Source: Cristatella mucedo | Taxonomy: Eukaryota; Bryozoa; Phylactolaemata; Cristatellidae | DNA length: 64,000 bases | Assembly: GCA_009760855.2 (NCBI GenBank) | Contig: WPIO01000118.1 | Coordinates: 833,501-897,500, forward strand | Direction of reading: 5' to 3' | In this document: positions 14,818 to 26,569 of the stretch, one piece after another | How the letters are laid out: every line of letters begins with the position of its first letter | Numbering within the stretch: position 1 is the stretch's first letter | Translations under genes and position numbers: made by a program | Notes under the pieces: generated by a model | Told to the model about the DNA's origin: nothing | Databases searched by the model: none | Seen by the model: the letters and a program-made list of their open reading frames with translations, nothing else

Positions 14818-16125
14818 AAGAGAGAGAGAGAGGGGGGAGAGAGCAAGATAGAGAGAGAGAGAGGGAGAGAGAAAGAGATAGGGAGAGAGAGGGAGAGAAA
14901 GACAGACAGAGAGACAGACAGACAGACAGAGAGAGGGGGGAGAGAGAGAGATGTGGAGAGAGATTCAGCAGCATTTGTACAACTTTGCTGCAACTGCTGC
15001 AAACATGCTGCAAAAATAGTGGCCCAACCACCACTGGCGTGAAGAAAGCTACTCCGACGGCATAGAGCAAAGAGATACATGTTACCGTGTCAAATGGTTA
15101 TGTACTATCCTAACATTCATGATTATTATCCACATCTATTATATAGTGCCTAATGAAATGGCTTGAGTTACACAATGTACTACAGTCAAGCCGGTCAGCA
15201 CGAAGATCCAAATGATACATAAGGTGATACATAAGAGGGCTTCACATTGGTGTATTACTCAAACCAATGCAGAAAATGTGGACCTAACTTATCAAGCTGA
15301 ACTGCTCCACCAGCTTCAGCCTCTTCATGCCCTCAGGTCCTCTATGGGCAGCAAACTAGGTGCTCCATTTCTACACTTCAAGAACTTTGCGACAAAACCT
15401 CTTGCTCTGCAGGTCCTATACTATGTCTTCCCAAGGCTAAAACCGTGAGCGAATAACGAATTCCTTGTGGATCCCCCCCCCCGACTATCCCCGAAAGATT
15501 TCTGAAACATTGCCATGGGCAACGTCGCCATCTAGTAGGGTAAAGCTGCATTTACTCGGTTAGCTTTGCTTCAACCTTTCGTCAGTCTTGGAAGCATAAG
15601 TTACTGAGACCAGGCGGGAGGTGTAAGACTTATGAAAGACTGAACGAAGACTCAGAAGCTGAGCGTCGTTTTACTTCTCATTCCACGAGATTCCCTGTCT
15701 ATGGAACACTACGAGCTATTTATATAAGAATCAGATCGTGAGGCTGCGAGCGATAAAAGCTATCGTGGAAGGTGGACGTTCACCGATGCACGTCCGAGGG
15801 TCACTCCTTACCTCCCTAACAAAAGCAATTTTCCCATAACTGAGGGGATAGAAGCAGGGCGTCAGCGAAGTAGAAGCAGGACAAAAGCAAGATGACATGT
15901 AAACGTGGCTTAACACGGCTAATAAGCACATGTCAGCTGGGTCACTTAGCCACGCGGCCAGGGCAACTGCTTTAGACGGCCTACGACTGCTGCCCCATAT
16001 CGACAGCGGAAGATAGCAAAAGAACATCATTCAACTAACCTTAGATCCCACGGCAGCTGACCGTTTAAGCCAATACCCATGCTCCTGCAAACTGCGACAA
16101 TGATATTAATCGGCAGTCCAGCCAT
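6184..16125 (-). CDS. DHFR: Dihydrofolate reductase, copy A (six exons, complete)
   Basis: DHFR reduces dihydrofolate to tetrahydrofolate with NADPH in the cytosol, feeding thymidylate and purine synthesis. Exons in coding order are 16040-16125, 14233-14282, 11528-11633, 10396-10516, 7764-7882 and 6184-6268, joining in phase to 188 codons. Visible motifs are [24 protein letters not shown] (with the catalytic Glu and the substrate-binding Phe), [25 protein letters not shown] and DCDTFMP. Against vertebrate DHFR, the Thr of GRKTW is Ser. The Arg that binds the folate glutamate carboxylate (human Arg70, in the GRINxxLS segment) is replaced: the segment reads [11 protein letters not shown]. It may be a diverged or specialised DHFR. 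Splicing and frame look intact. Confidence 0.9.
7145..7258 (-). mobile_element. SINE family 2, diverged copy in DHFR-A intron 5
   Basis: The segment opens with the reverse complement of the family tail (TATAGCACCCTATTAAAACC) and continues through the B box (GGTTCGAGCC) to an A-box region (TTTAGCCTAGGGGGAAAGG on the minus strand). It is clearly older than the copies at 33535 and 47729. Confidence 0.65.
7764..7882 (-). CDS. DHFR: DHFR copy A exon 5
   Basis: It encodes [17 protein letters not shown] and DCDTFMPQF, ending YEKI plus two bases at the donor GTCAGT. The acceptor is CCGTGGTAG. Confidence 0.92.
8183..8217. repeat. (TG)n microsatellite
   Basis: An uninterrupted GT/TG run, preceded by a looser CA-rich stretch from about 8158. 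It accounts for the long open frames across 7.85-8.5 kb. Confidence 0.95.
8218..9358. other. Intronic sequence of DHFR-A, nothing recognised
   Basis: No exon or known repeat was recognised. A short tandem duplication of about 25 bases (TCGGACTTTCGGTTGTTACAA type) sits at about 9320-9365, just before the LTR-like repeat. Confidence 0.4.
9359..9960 (+). repeat. LTR-like dispersed repeat, copy 1
   Basis: It begins TGTTACAAG and ends CCATTACA, giving TG..CA termini. It shares many blocks with 22623-23103: GGCCGCAAACACAG, GCTCGT.GCGGTGCTAGT, GTAGCACGGCTAG, GGTATGCCGACAGT, GGTTACAGGC. No matching 5-base target duplication was seen. Confidence 0.55.
10396..10516 (-). CDS. DHFR: DHFR copy A exon 4
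   Basis: This 121-base exon, the same length as copy B exon 4, encodes SYEEAIALI and [12 protein letters not shown], the NADPH-binding GG motif. The acceptor is CTTTTTAAG and the donor GTGAGC. Confidence 0.92.
11528..11633 (-). CDS. DHFR: DHFR copy A exon 3
   Basis: After TTTTTCCAG it encodes [16 protein letters not shown] and then [16 protein letters not shown], ending two bases into a codon at GTAAGT. The usual arginine of the KGRIN segment is absent here. Confidence 0.9.
11683..11722 (-). mobile_element. SINE/LINE tail fragment
   Basis: GTATAGCACCCTAAGAGAAC followed by a diverged continuation matches the reverse complement of the shared LINE/SINE tail. It is about 50 bases upstream of DHFR-A exon 3. 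Confidence 0.5.
11946..12060. repeat. GA-rich low-complexity tract
   Basis: Imperfect GAGA runs separated by short unique words. The tract explains the Ser/Leu-rich frames on the minus strand. Confidence 0.85.
12420..12662 (+). repeat. LTR-like dispersed repeat, diverged fragment
   Basis: It shares CAGAGGGCTACAGG and the closing ATTACAATTCAGG with copy 1 and with the 61.3 kb copy. The match is patchy and the 5' part is missing. Confidence 0.35.
13029..13260. repeat. Alternating purine-pyrimidine tract (TG, CG, TGCG)
   Basis: Long runs of GT interrupted by GCGCGCG and by an array of TGCG tetramers at about 13174-13206. The strictly alternating purine-pyrimidine order is of the Z-DNA-prone type. 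All His/Thr-rich frames here are products of this repeat. Confidence 0.95.
13731..13885 (+). mobile_element. LINE 3' end fragment
   Basis: TGTCTTTGTGCAAGC, GATGCTTGT, ATCATGCATGTCATTAACCC and GTAAAGTGCCTAGA match the 3' untranslated end of the local LINE family, as at 52800-53030. Confidence 0.6.
14233..14282 (-). CDS. DHFR: DHFR copy A exon 2
   Basis: This 50-base exon encodes [16 protein letters not shown] between GGTTGTAG and the donor GTAAGT. It carries the catalytic Glu. Its length equals copy B exon 2. Confidence 0.9.
14505..14955. repeat. (GA)n array with higher-order units of about 70 bases
   Basis: A perfect GA run up to about 14574 is followed by at least three near-identical units beginning GAGAAAGAGAGAAGAGAG near 14582, 14652 and 14725. 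These contain GCAAGATAGATAGAGAGG, and looser GACA repeats follow. The array starts about 220 bases upstream of the acceptor of DHFR-A exon 2. Confidence 0.9.
16040..16125 (-). CDS. DHFR: DHFR copy A exon 1
   Basis: The start [19 protein letters not shown] is chosen because it aligns with the DHFR N-terminus. The exon ends LPWDL plus two bases at the donor GTTAGT, the same phase as copy B exon 1. Confidence 0.92.
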
Positions 16126-17198
<1,073 letters not shown>

Positions 17199-17669
17199 GT
17201 ATTTATTAGAATTTGGGTTGCTGTGAGAAGCACGAGTGTGCGCATCTTTCTAGACCAAACGCCTTGGAGCACTTGGACGTAACTGCACTCAACAATGTAC
17301 GATAATCAGCTCAATTCCAGACGTTAACGTTAACTTAAAACTGTGTGTCGTCTGCCGCTCACGAACGCTGCACTCCGATAGGCTAGCGTCTTGGCTTGCG
17401 CCTAGCAGCAGAAACGCTGCGCTCCGATTGGCTAGCCCAAGTCGGGAGGGGCACTCCAGCCCAGGTACCAGCTGACGACAACATTCTGGCTCGGCGCTGT
17501 ACTAGGCTGGGGTGTGTGTGTACTCTCGCATGCAATCGCTACATTTCTCCCTCCTTACTCTTAGCCATGTGCATTCAAGTAATATATAAAAAAAATAACA
17601 TGCATAATATGCAATTGCTTACGGCAGTGTAGCCCTACCTTTAGGTCACTGCCGACCACAGTAGACAAT

Positions 17670-19255
17670 AATAACAATAATAATAATAATAATACATTTG
17701 TTATAGCACCCTCGGAAATTTAAATTTCTTTCTAGGCATTTCAAATTTTCTGTAAAGTTAGCATGATCAAGTGGTTAGAGGTAGCATGCTCAATCAACCA
17801 GCAAAACGAGGCGATTTGACCCAGTGGTTTAAGTTGCTCTCCGATTAAGGTTTGCCGAAGTCGCGGGCTCGAGGCCTGTGGCATATGTGAAACACGTGAA
17901 CAGAGATTAAGTTCTCTTAGGGCACTATACAAATTAGTTATATTATCATAGTGTATCATGGTTAGAGGTGACATGCACAGAGTCGGCACGCAAATATGGC
18001 TTGTGGCAGCATGCTAAGTGTCAGCTCACATAAAAAACGTAAAGGACGAATCACATGGACCCACTAAATTATGTCATGAATAGATGCGTGTGTAGTTTCT
18101 TTTTAAGTTGTCAAGTCAGGGGATGTCGTGACAGAAGTTGGAAGTGAATTCCAGACTTTGGGAGCGTATTAACTAAAGGCGAAGTCTCGAAAGGATTTGA
18201 TGTTTGTAGGAGGTATAGATAAACAGTTTTCGACAAGCGGGTGGTACGATGCTTGGCCTGGTGGAGAAGTAGATCTGATAGGTAGGCTGGAGCCAAATAA
18301 TGAAGGAACCTAAAAGTGAGCGACAAAAGCTTGAAGTCGACGAGCTGCTTGACTGATAGCCGGTGCAGGTCAGCGAGGAGTGGTGTGATGTGGCAAATTC
18401 GACGCTCGCAACAGACTAGTCTAGCGGCAGAGTTTTGCACCAGCTGTAAGGGCCTGATTGCACAGGCCGGTAGACCTGTGCTGTGAGTTACAGAAAATAC
18501 GGGATGTCATAAATGCACAGAGAAATTTAATTTGGTATCCCTGTCTAAGCAAGCAATATTTTGTAGCTGACAGTAGGCAGGCTTGACTGTGTAGCTGATT
18601 TGGTCGTCTAACCAAAGGTTGCTTGGAGCATGACACCCATATTTCTTGCAGATTCGACGTGGAATACGCTGCAGAGCCTATTTTGAACGTTAACCTTACG
18701 AATTTTTTATTCACACTTGGTTTGCCCATAACTAGTAAGTTGGTTTAGTCATCATCTAATTTCAGAAAATGAAATTGTTTCCATCCATGTTCAGATGTCA
18801 TCAATATATACAGCAAGGGAGTTGAGAGAATGCGACGTGCTGGAGAGATGTGAGAGGTCAAAGCAAGGGTACAACTGCGTGTCATCTGCATAGAAGTAAG
18901 TGAAAGCCTAGATTGCGCCTGGCAATTGCATAGGCTAGAAGGAGAGAATAAACCGTGAAAAGAAGGCGACCAACCACAGAGCCCCGAGGTGCCCCATATT
19001 TCAGAGGTTCCTAGGATGATCTTTGTCCATTCACATCAGTACTCTGGAGTCTCCCACTACGATAGAAATTAACCATTGTAATGCAGCATCAGCGATGCCC
19101 GTGCGAGACGAGAGGTGCTTAAGAAGAATTTGGCGATCGATAGTATCAAAAGCTGCCGAAAGATCGAGAAAATCAAGCAGAGAGACTCTACCTAAGTCTG
19201 CAAGCCCCAGTCTGCTACCTCATAGAATCTATTTGAAATGGTCTTCCTCCTAATT
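17670..19255 (-). mobile_element. CR1/L2-like LINE, 5'-truncated, with nested SINE
   Basis: Read on the minus strand, the element shows a reverse-transcriptase piece (LLDFLDLSAAFDTIDRQILL) near 19110-19200. Then follow the connection domain (LLADLHRLSVKQLVDFKLL) at about 18330-18380, the APAYLSDLL segment, and a 3' end with (ATT)n. Stop codons and frameshifts interrupt it, so it is dead. The SINE at 17812-17947 splits its 3' end. Confidence 0.8.
17812..17947 (+). mobile_element. SINE family 2 nested in LINE
   Basis: A-box-like CCAGTGGTTTAAG, B-box GTCGCGGGCTCGAGGCC and the tail AGAGATTAAGTTCTCTTAGG lie in order. LINE sequence resumes on both sides. Confidence 0.75.
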
Positions 19256-20024
19256 TATTACTTACCTGTCTCGGGCAACTGACTATTGGTCTTTTGGACA
19301 ATGCCCGAACATCGGGGGGGGGGGGGCCTATTGTCCACTCACATACCTTGGGTAATTAGCCGTGCTTGATTGAGCCGGACGCCTCAGCCACAGACAGCCT
19401 ACCCCCCCCCCCATTCCTCTAGCACATGACCTGATTTGCCATACTCGCTCGCCGTCCAATCTATCTCCATTCCGTACGTTTAATACATTTGAGCGCTCCC
19501 GTTATACCAGCTTGCATCGGTGTTCAGGCATCACTATTATTATTCGTGAATCGGTGAGACTAACATCGTTTGGAGCGCGGTTTTAATTCTACTTCTTACA
19601 GGACGCGGGAGCTGCACACCGCCGTTTGTAACACGGAGCCCAATCGATCACTGCAAGTAACCGTCACACTGGTAAGATGAAAGAAACGACAGGCAAGGTA
19701 GAAAGTAAAATTTATTAGAACTCCACAAACGAGTGCTATAGTGCAGTCTAATGCACTATCTACATCCATAGGATGCATGGGGGAAAATCCGTCTAACCTT
19801 GCGATTCAAACCGAATGAGCCGGGCCATCGCACTTGCAGAAATGGTAGTAAAGCATTGAGATTGCATACATGTACCTACAGGGCTGGCTGTGCCTCCCCC
19901 AGCTATTCGCTACCACTACAGCCGGCTCTTAAGGGGTCGCACGTCCACGAGATTATGTACGAGAGTAAAATTAAAATGTGCAGGTGTTCTAGATATTATA
20001 TATATATAATATGTATAATGTATA
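19256..20024. other. Unassigned intergenic sequence
   Basis: Contains poly-G (about 19314-19327) and poly-C (about 19402-19412) runs. No gene or known repeat was recognised. Confidence 0.4.
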
Positions 20025-20160
20025 ATTCATTTATATAGCGCCCCAAGAGAACTTAATCTCTATTCAGGCGCTTCACATATGCCTCGGGGCTCGAGCCCAC
20101 GACCTCAGTCAGACCTTGGTCGGGGCGAGCACCTTAACCGCTAGACCAAACCAGCTCGGC
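20025..20160 (-). mobile_element. SINE family 2, well-preserved copy
   Basis: On the minus strand it reads GCCGAGCTGGTTTGGTCTAG and AGCGGTTAAGGTGCTCGCC, then the B box GGTCGTGGGCTCGAGCCC and the LINE-like tail ending GGGCGCTATATAAAT. It is almost identical to 33535-33672 and 47729-47865. Confidence 0.9.
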
Positions 20161-20423
20161 ATTATGTGAACAATTGCACGCGTTGCTTACATCCTGCAGG
20201 AGCGACACCTACTTCTTCTACTATTCTTGTTTTATGTCGGCCGTCATCACCGCGGGAGCACTAATATGTAGGGTGTCATAAATACGCCAAAAAAAGACTG
20301 GCGGATAATTGCGAGTGTCTGTGCTTACGCTGAGTAGAGTGGTGCTAGTTTTATTACTCCTACACCACTTCTGAGCACACAAGATTCCACTGAATGAGTA
20401 GGCCCCAACCGAACCTAGCCCCC

Positions 20424-20425
20424 CC

Positions 20426-20507
<82 letters not shown>
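20424..20507. repeat. (CT)n microsatellite
   Basis: Uninterrupted CT dinucleotides after one CTAT word. Confidence 0.95.
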
Positions 20508-20510
<3 letters not shown>

Positions 20511-21855
20511 GATGACTACGACTCCGCTACGATGACAAACCAAGGTTGCACACGGATCCTCTTAAATAACCCTTGTAGGATTAAGCACACGCGGACGATA
20601 GGTGTACTGACAGCTCCTCCTCAATCGCCCTACCGGCAAGGGGGGGTGAGCGTACGGCGCAGGCCGGTTGTTCCTGCCACAGCGATCCGGTGACCGCTTT
20701 CAGTATCTATTGAGATTCTCAGCCAGGATTAGTTGCCGTTGATCTATTATATCTAAGCGCATAGCTTGCCACACCAGCCTCGAATATTTTGGCTAGGCAT
20801 TATTTCTGGGTTAGGCGAACTCGGCCCACGTACGTTGTCCGAACAGCAAGCAAGCTGCTCAGCTATTCAACTAGCAGAGTCTCCAGGAGAAGAAGCCGCT
20901 GTTCACCAATATTGTCTTGCTGACGAAGAAGGCCCGAAGCACCTCCACTGCAGCACTCTCATCAGATTATCCATTCAAAATTCGCCGTTTCCTATACTTC
21001 TAGGTGCACGTAGGACAGAAACTTAGCCGTTCAGTTACTTGGACAGATGCTATTGCTCGGCGGGCCTAAGCCGTGGAACTATCGTCCACTGTTCTTACGC
21101 AGTTTTGACAGCTTTGCTATTCTGTCGATTCTGATTCTGACACTCGATTCAAGTCGTCCTTCCTAGCTGCTTCTACGCTGCATAATTTATCACCTGCCCG
21201 TCGAGTCTCGATATTTTCTCTTTTGATAATTGAGAAAAATTAAGAGTTTAAGCTTCCGAATCGCGCACCGAAAGCCGCTTGGCCGTAAGCCGAGAATAAA
21301 GGTCGTCTGGTGGTGTAACAGCCACTGTGCGGCCATCGCCCGCTTTTCAGCTGGGAAAATAGGCTTTCATGTTTCAGAATCTGAACCCACAATCCAGGCA
21401 GGTCGTGAACTGTGATGACAGCCCCCCCACCCGCTAAGACCCAGGCGTATACGGTAATGAGTCGGCGTGCAACCTAAAGCTATTTTTGAATACCCATTGA
21501 GCGAACTAAATGCTGCACCGGCGGCTCAGGCTAAGAATCGGACTGAGTGCAAACGTGCGACGTGTGCTGCTGGGAAAGCAGTGCAATGGCGAAGAGCAAA
21601 TAGCTTAGATAGTGTGCTGCGTCGCCACGTACCAAATTGCCATCGCTAAGGCGCGAAAGGACCCGCGAAGGACATTCGGAACTGGGACGAAAGCGGCCAC
21701 CGACGAGTAGCAAAGAAGGCTAGGGGCAAGTACAGAGTGGCCTAGGCGCTCGGGCTGGCTATGTATAATCGTGGATTAGAACTCGGAACTGGTTAGCTAT
21801 GACTTTGTAATTCTGCTAACAATGCTCCTCACCGCTTTCCTTGCTGCCTTACTTC
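20508..21855. other. Unassigned intergenic sequence between the DHFR genes
   Basis: No exon, known repeat or conserved motif was recognised. Confidence 0.4.
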
Positions 21856-21990
21856 GAGCCTTGGCCCAGTGGTTAAGGTGCTGGCCCCGACTAAGACCCG
21901 AACGATGTTGCAGGATCGAGCCCCGTGGCTTATGCGAAGCGCCTAAATGGAGATGAAGTTCTTTTAGCGCGCTATACAAATGAATTCTTT
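21856..21990 (+). mobile_element. SINE family 2, diverged copy
   Basis: TTGGCCCAGTGGTTAAGGTG (A box), GGATCGAGCCCCGTGGC (B box region) and GCGCGCTATACAAATGAATT (tail) are in order. Confidence 0.75.
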
Positions 21991-22622
21991 ATTGTATTTA
22001 GTTTCTCTTAATTCCGAAAGTATATTACGAACTCTCAATTCGAGCCGGCTAGCGATTGACCAGCGGCGCTGCGCATCTGTGCTACGTTTCCGCCGGTTCA
22101 CTGAAAGGCGCATCCCGTAGATAGGCTTGAGCATAGACATATGTGTTGGACAGTAGTTGGACAGTAGTTCGACTTTTTAATGGAAGAGAACTGATCCGGG
22201 AAGTAAGCTTCGCAACTGCATAAGGCTTTACTGCAACGGGTGTCCACTTTTATCGATGAATTTCAAGCAACGTGCAAATTGGTAAACACTGTCATTGCAT
22301 TTGTCACACCCTAAATTCAGTAGAAATACAACAATTTATGTAGAACCAGCTAGCTTGCGTTGTCGCACGGTCGCAGCAAAGAAGTGCGCATATTCAAGTG
22401 CTTTGGCTAATTACCGGAAACTAGAACGGCCCTGGGAGAGTAAATAGTGCCTCACTGCATAACGCGAATGAAGCACGAGGACGAGGCTTCAGCTTTCATT
22501 GTATTAAGTCTGACCTCGCCGTTATAATAACGAATGAAGCGCAACTACAGCTATATAGTAACAATAATGTAGCTTTCTTATGTCACCCTACGAGGATTAA
22601 ATATCAGCCTAAACATTCATGT

Positions 22623-23103
22623 TGTTACGAACGTGACGTCCGGCTTCTATGTCCGGTCAGAACTAGGCCGCAAACACAGTGCTCGTTACGGTGCTAGTTT
22701 CAGCCAACCCATAATTAATACTTGTTACGCTTGAACCTTGTAGCACGGCTAGTTACTTGTAGCTGCTGCACCGATGCACGCTGGTATGCCGACAGTTGCA
22801 GAAACACGGCAGCGACAACGAGAACGCATACCTTAGCATATCTAGTCAGTATCCATAATGCAGACAAGTCTAATTAACACCAGCGGACGGTTACAGGCAT
22901 TCAGCAACGTCCAAGACGTAAACAAACCGCTGCCTGGCCTAAAGCTCACGCCAGCTTCGGGGCCCATGCCTCGAGGGTCTCGAATCCTGACCCTGGGCGC
23001 CGCCTTTTAAACGGCCTCAGCAATAAACTATCTTGTAATCGAACAATCGCGGATAATGCGTAACCGCTATCATTCGGCTGGTTTAGCTTGCACCACCGTT
23101 ACA
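22623..23103 (+). repeat. LTR-like dispersed repeat, copy 2
   Basis: It starts TGTTACGA and ends CCGTTACA (481 bases), with TG..CA ends and extended similarity to copy 1 at 9359-9960. There is no internal coding region next to it, so it could be a solo LTR. Flanking target duplications were not found. Confidence 0.55.
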
Positions 23104-23189
23104 ACGTAGCCTGAACTGGCGAAATATTAATTGATCCGAGATACAGACATGCAATGTCGTAGCGCGAATAAGCACACGACGATCAATTC

Positions 23190-23500
23190 ACCTGAGCGTA
23201 GCAGGTGCTGTGATTTAAAGGCGAATTTTGGCTTCAAAGTATCTATGCTCGAGAATGTCGCAATATCAGTGGGTAATGCGTTCCAGGCTTTGGAAGTGCG
23301 CTGGGGGAAATTAGCCGCGGTGCGAGCCCTTGCCTTAGTGGGTTCGACTAGGGCATCTAGTACAGACCTGGCTCCTGGTCCACCTAGCTCCGGTTAGCAC
23401 AGAGCTCTGTGCCAGCCATGCGGTTAGTAGATGGCCCGACTAATGTGCTTAAGTACACATGGAGCGAGAGGATTGCAAGATAGCGTAGGAGCCACCCAAT
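23190..23500 (-). mobile_element. LINE 3' coding fragment
   Basis: GGTAATGCGTTCCAGGCTTT corresponds to the LINE motif encoding AWNSLP near the end of the reverse-transcriptase protein, read on the minus strand. It is degenerate. Confidence 0.5.
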
Positions 23501-23588
23501 AGGCGAAAGGCGAAGACGAATTAGTCTGAGAACGGACGCCGAAAGTGGAGGCCGACAAAACAGCAGCCACGCGCGAGGTCAGGAGATC

Positions 23589-23590
<2 letters not shown>

Positions 23591-23680
<90 letters not shown>
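23591..23680. repeat. (GA)n microsatellite
   Basis: About 45 uninterrupted GA units, some 370 bases left of the large inverted repeat. Confidence 0.95.
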
Positions 23681-23683
<3 letters not shown>

Positions 23684-24053
23684 AAGGGGAACGACTGATT
23701 GAGCTCGGGGCTGCAGCTTCCTTAGTCGATGCGAGGCTACGCTTCAAGAGCACGAGAGTCGAACCTACGGCGGCGAACAGCTGAGTGCAACTTAGACTTC
23801 GGAGTTGTGTTCTGCCGGCTACGCAGTTAGTTCCTCGTATCTTCGGGTGCTGTAGCAGTCCGCCTTTGGGGTCTGGACCATCGCTAGCGACGCGCGTATA
23901 GGGTAGTTTATTATGCTCGGGCTTCGGGAGTTCACGCAGTTAACTCCGTCGGTCCGCGTAAAGCGCTTGCGAAGGCGCGTACCCACTACTACTAACAGGC
24001 CCCACAATAAGCTGTCGCTTTCAGCGCCCGGTTGTGGCCGCTTGTGTTTTAAC

Positions 24054-26513
24054 CACACTGCAGCGCTGCATCGCACAGTCCACCGGTAGAGAGCCCGGGG
24101 ACGAACTTCTGCGTTGTGACAAAAGTATACGAGCCACAAGCACTGTTTGCAAAGTATGTGAGATTGGTTAGAGGCACGGCTAAATGACAAAAGTCAGAGG
24201 ACACCATTGCTGCCATTCGGACCGGGCATCTTCGGCGTTTAGTTGGCTGCGAGAGGCGCATGCATCGGGTGCTCGAGATTCGGGCAGCATTTAAACCGAA
24301 GACGAATATTCGTAGGCGTCGCTATTTTGGCACCGGCGAGCGGTTTCCAATGCTAGAGAACAGGCCGCCACTACAGAACGCCTCGCTAACTGGCACCTGT
24401 GAAGCCACCGCTCGCAATTACCGCGAACAAGCTCGGTTGGGCCAGAACGTAGCCTTGCGCTTTTCACGGCCATTCCGCGAGTGGATGTCGGCCGCCCAGC
24501 TCGCAGGGTAGGCCGCAGGACAACATCCGGAACGCGGGCAACATCCGGGTCGCGGGTAACGGTCGGCCAGTGGCTACGATGTGGGAGCGTCGCGAGCTTC
24601 TCTGTCAGCGAAGCCCGGCTCGATATCAGCTTGCCTGCCTCTTCGACGGACGGATACCGCAGAGACGGTCGTCCGTGTCATCGTGTCCGTCCTTGCAAAT
24701 GTGTACGCGCGCATCTTGACTGTACCCGGTCGCAATCGGCCTGCGAACCCTGCAGCGGCGGCTCCGCGGCCGAGGCAAGGCAACGACCTCAGAGGTAACG
24801 TGCAGGGAGCGACCGTTTCGGCGCTATCCTCCTAGCGATGGTCAGCGCTGGCGCGTAGTTACGCAGCTCGCGAGTCCAGCCGAAGTAATCAGCCGTGGAC
24901 ATCGGCCGCTTTCAGCCGTCGGCCCGCCACTCCGCAATATCGTTGCCGCTTGGCCGGCTCCGACGCCGCTGCGGGCGTAGAATCCGTCGCCGCCTACGTG
25001 CGGCTGTGACGGGAAACAGTGGAACAGCGCGCGGTGTTACCTGCCTGGAGCTTTTCTGTACACTGTAAGCAACGGCGGTGGGGTAGTCTGGAGCTTTTAT
25101 CCCCGGACCTTTCTCGCGTCCCCTAAAGACCGTCGCTTGCAGCCCAAGGCTGGCTATCTATCGGCGCCGTTCGTCGGTATCGGCAGACTGATATGCTGAG
25201 AACACTGATTCAATGCCATTCTCGGGTGACTATAGGACGTCAGCTGTCCGAAAAGGCACTGCTTTTCCTTACTCTTAAGAAGGATACTCTAGCTAAACCT
25301 GTCAGGACGAGTTATCTCCGCCGGTAAATCAGCGGAAGTCTTTACTTGGCCTCCTGTGGATCACTGGGAGTCTATGCTATGTTCTATGTTCTTATAATAA
25401 ATTAGATGCAAAATCAGGATATTATTTTACTTGATGTTTAAGTATTTTTCTTTCTTTAAAAGTGCCGCGATGTCGGTAAAGTATAAAGGAACAGCGTACA
25501 CACTCATTGTCAACTGTCAACAGGTACAATATAGTCATGTTTTAGCCCTAAGCTAGTTAAGATCATACTTTTAGGGATCATTTCTAAAGTATGTTTCGCC
25601 AGGACTTCAGCTAAAACTGAGTCCAGATCGCAAACCATGATGAGGAGTTGAAGCAACCACCTCTGAGCGTGAAGCTGGTTAGCGAGACTGCTGCAAAGCG
25701 GTATAGCCAACCCTTGAGGACCGTTCCCCCTAGGACTTGCTCCTAGGGGGAGGGGGAGGTTGTATTCTGAGTGGTTTGCCCATTTATTTCCAAAATCAAA
25801 TATAAATGCATTTCACAGTCAGGTAACGATGCACACCCGTGCAACACCAGTGCTCGATGGCACCTAGTCATTCATGGTGCTCAATTTGACGTCACTCGTA
25901 GTGCTACGCCTCTATCGATGCCAAATTGCAAATTTCAACAAGCTTCCAAAAAACATTCAAAGAAAGGTTTTAGGTGGATTATTGAATGAATATATCAGAA
26001 AGCCGCTGTGAAGAACTATACAAACAGTACAGGAGCATGGGGTGTGGGTGCGAATAGTTTGGATTTAAGGTGATTGCTAGGGATTGTGAGCAGGTCGACC
26101 GGCAGACATGGACGTGGTTACAGTAATCGAACGTCTCGTATAAGCAAAGGCTCGAGTTGCTGGGTCCTCAAAAGCATGACCTGTAGTGGGTGAGTTGAGT
26201 CAAGGGCATTTTGTTAAAGATGATCCATTCATGCCCATATAAACGTGCCCGAAATAAGAGTCCCTCTCAGTCCACGGCTCCTGAAGTGGGGCACGAACCG
26301 AGTGAGTCTCTGCCCCCTGCTTATGCTTCTGGCTGTTGCTCGTTCTCGTTCTGCAGTCTAATTAGCTGAAACAACAAACATGCAGCGGTCGTCCTGGGTA
26401 GCTGGTTCCATAAGGCCTCTAGCCCGGCCGAGGTTAGGGCAGGTAATCAGGCCGGAACTACAGTCGCGCCAACAACAACAGGGGAACTAAACAAGTCTAC
26501 ACGGAGGGTCCTA
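24054..26513 (+). repeat. Left arm of 2.45 kb inverted repeat
   Basis: The arm is the reverse complement of 29111-31564. I followed the match from the outer end (CACACTGCAGCGCTGCATCG) to the inner end (AGGGTCCTA) and saw only scattered single-base differences and short indels. Examples are one G missing at about 26503, a two-base indel near 25950 and ATAGCC against ATTGCC near 25703. It encodes no recognisable protein. A perfect 10-bp-stem hairpin, CCCCCTAGGA / TCCTAGGGGG, lies near 25726-25752. Confidence 0.95.
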
Positions 26514-26569
26514 TACACAGCACACTATGACGAAGACGCAAGACGACGCAGCAAGCACGAACAGACGTG

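Noticed and set aside
14260-15080. Long Ser/Leu-rich open frames (up to 257 codons, minus strand)
   Set aside because: They are translations of the GA microsatellite, with no domain or codon bias.
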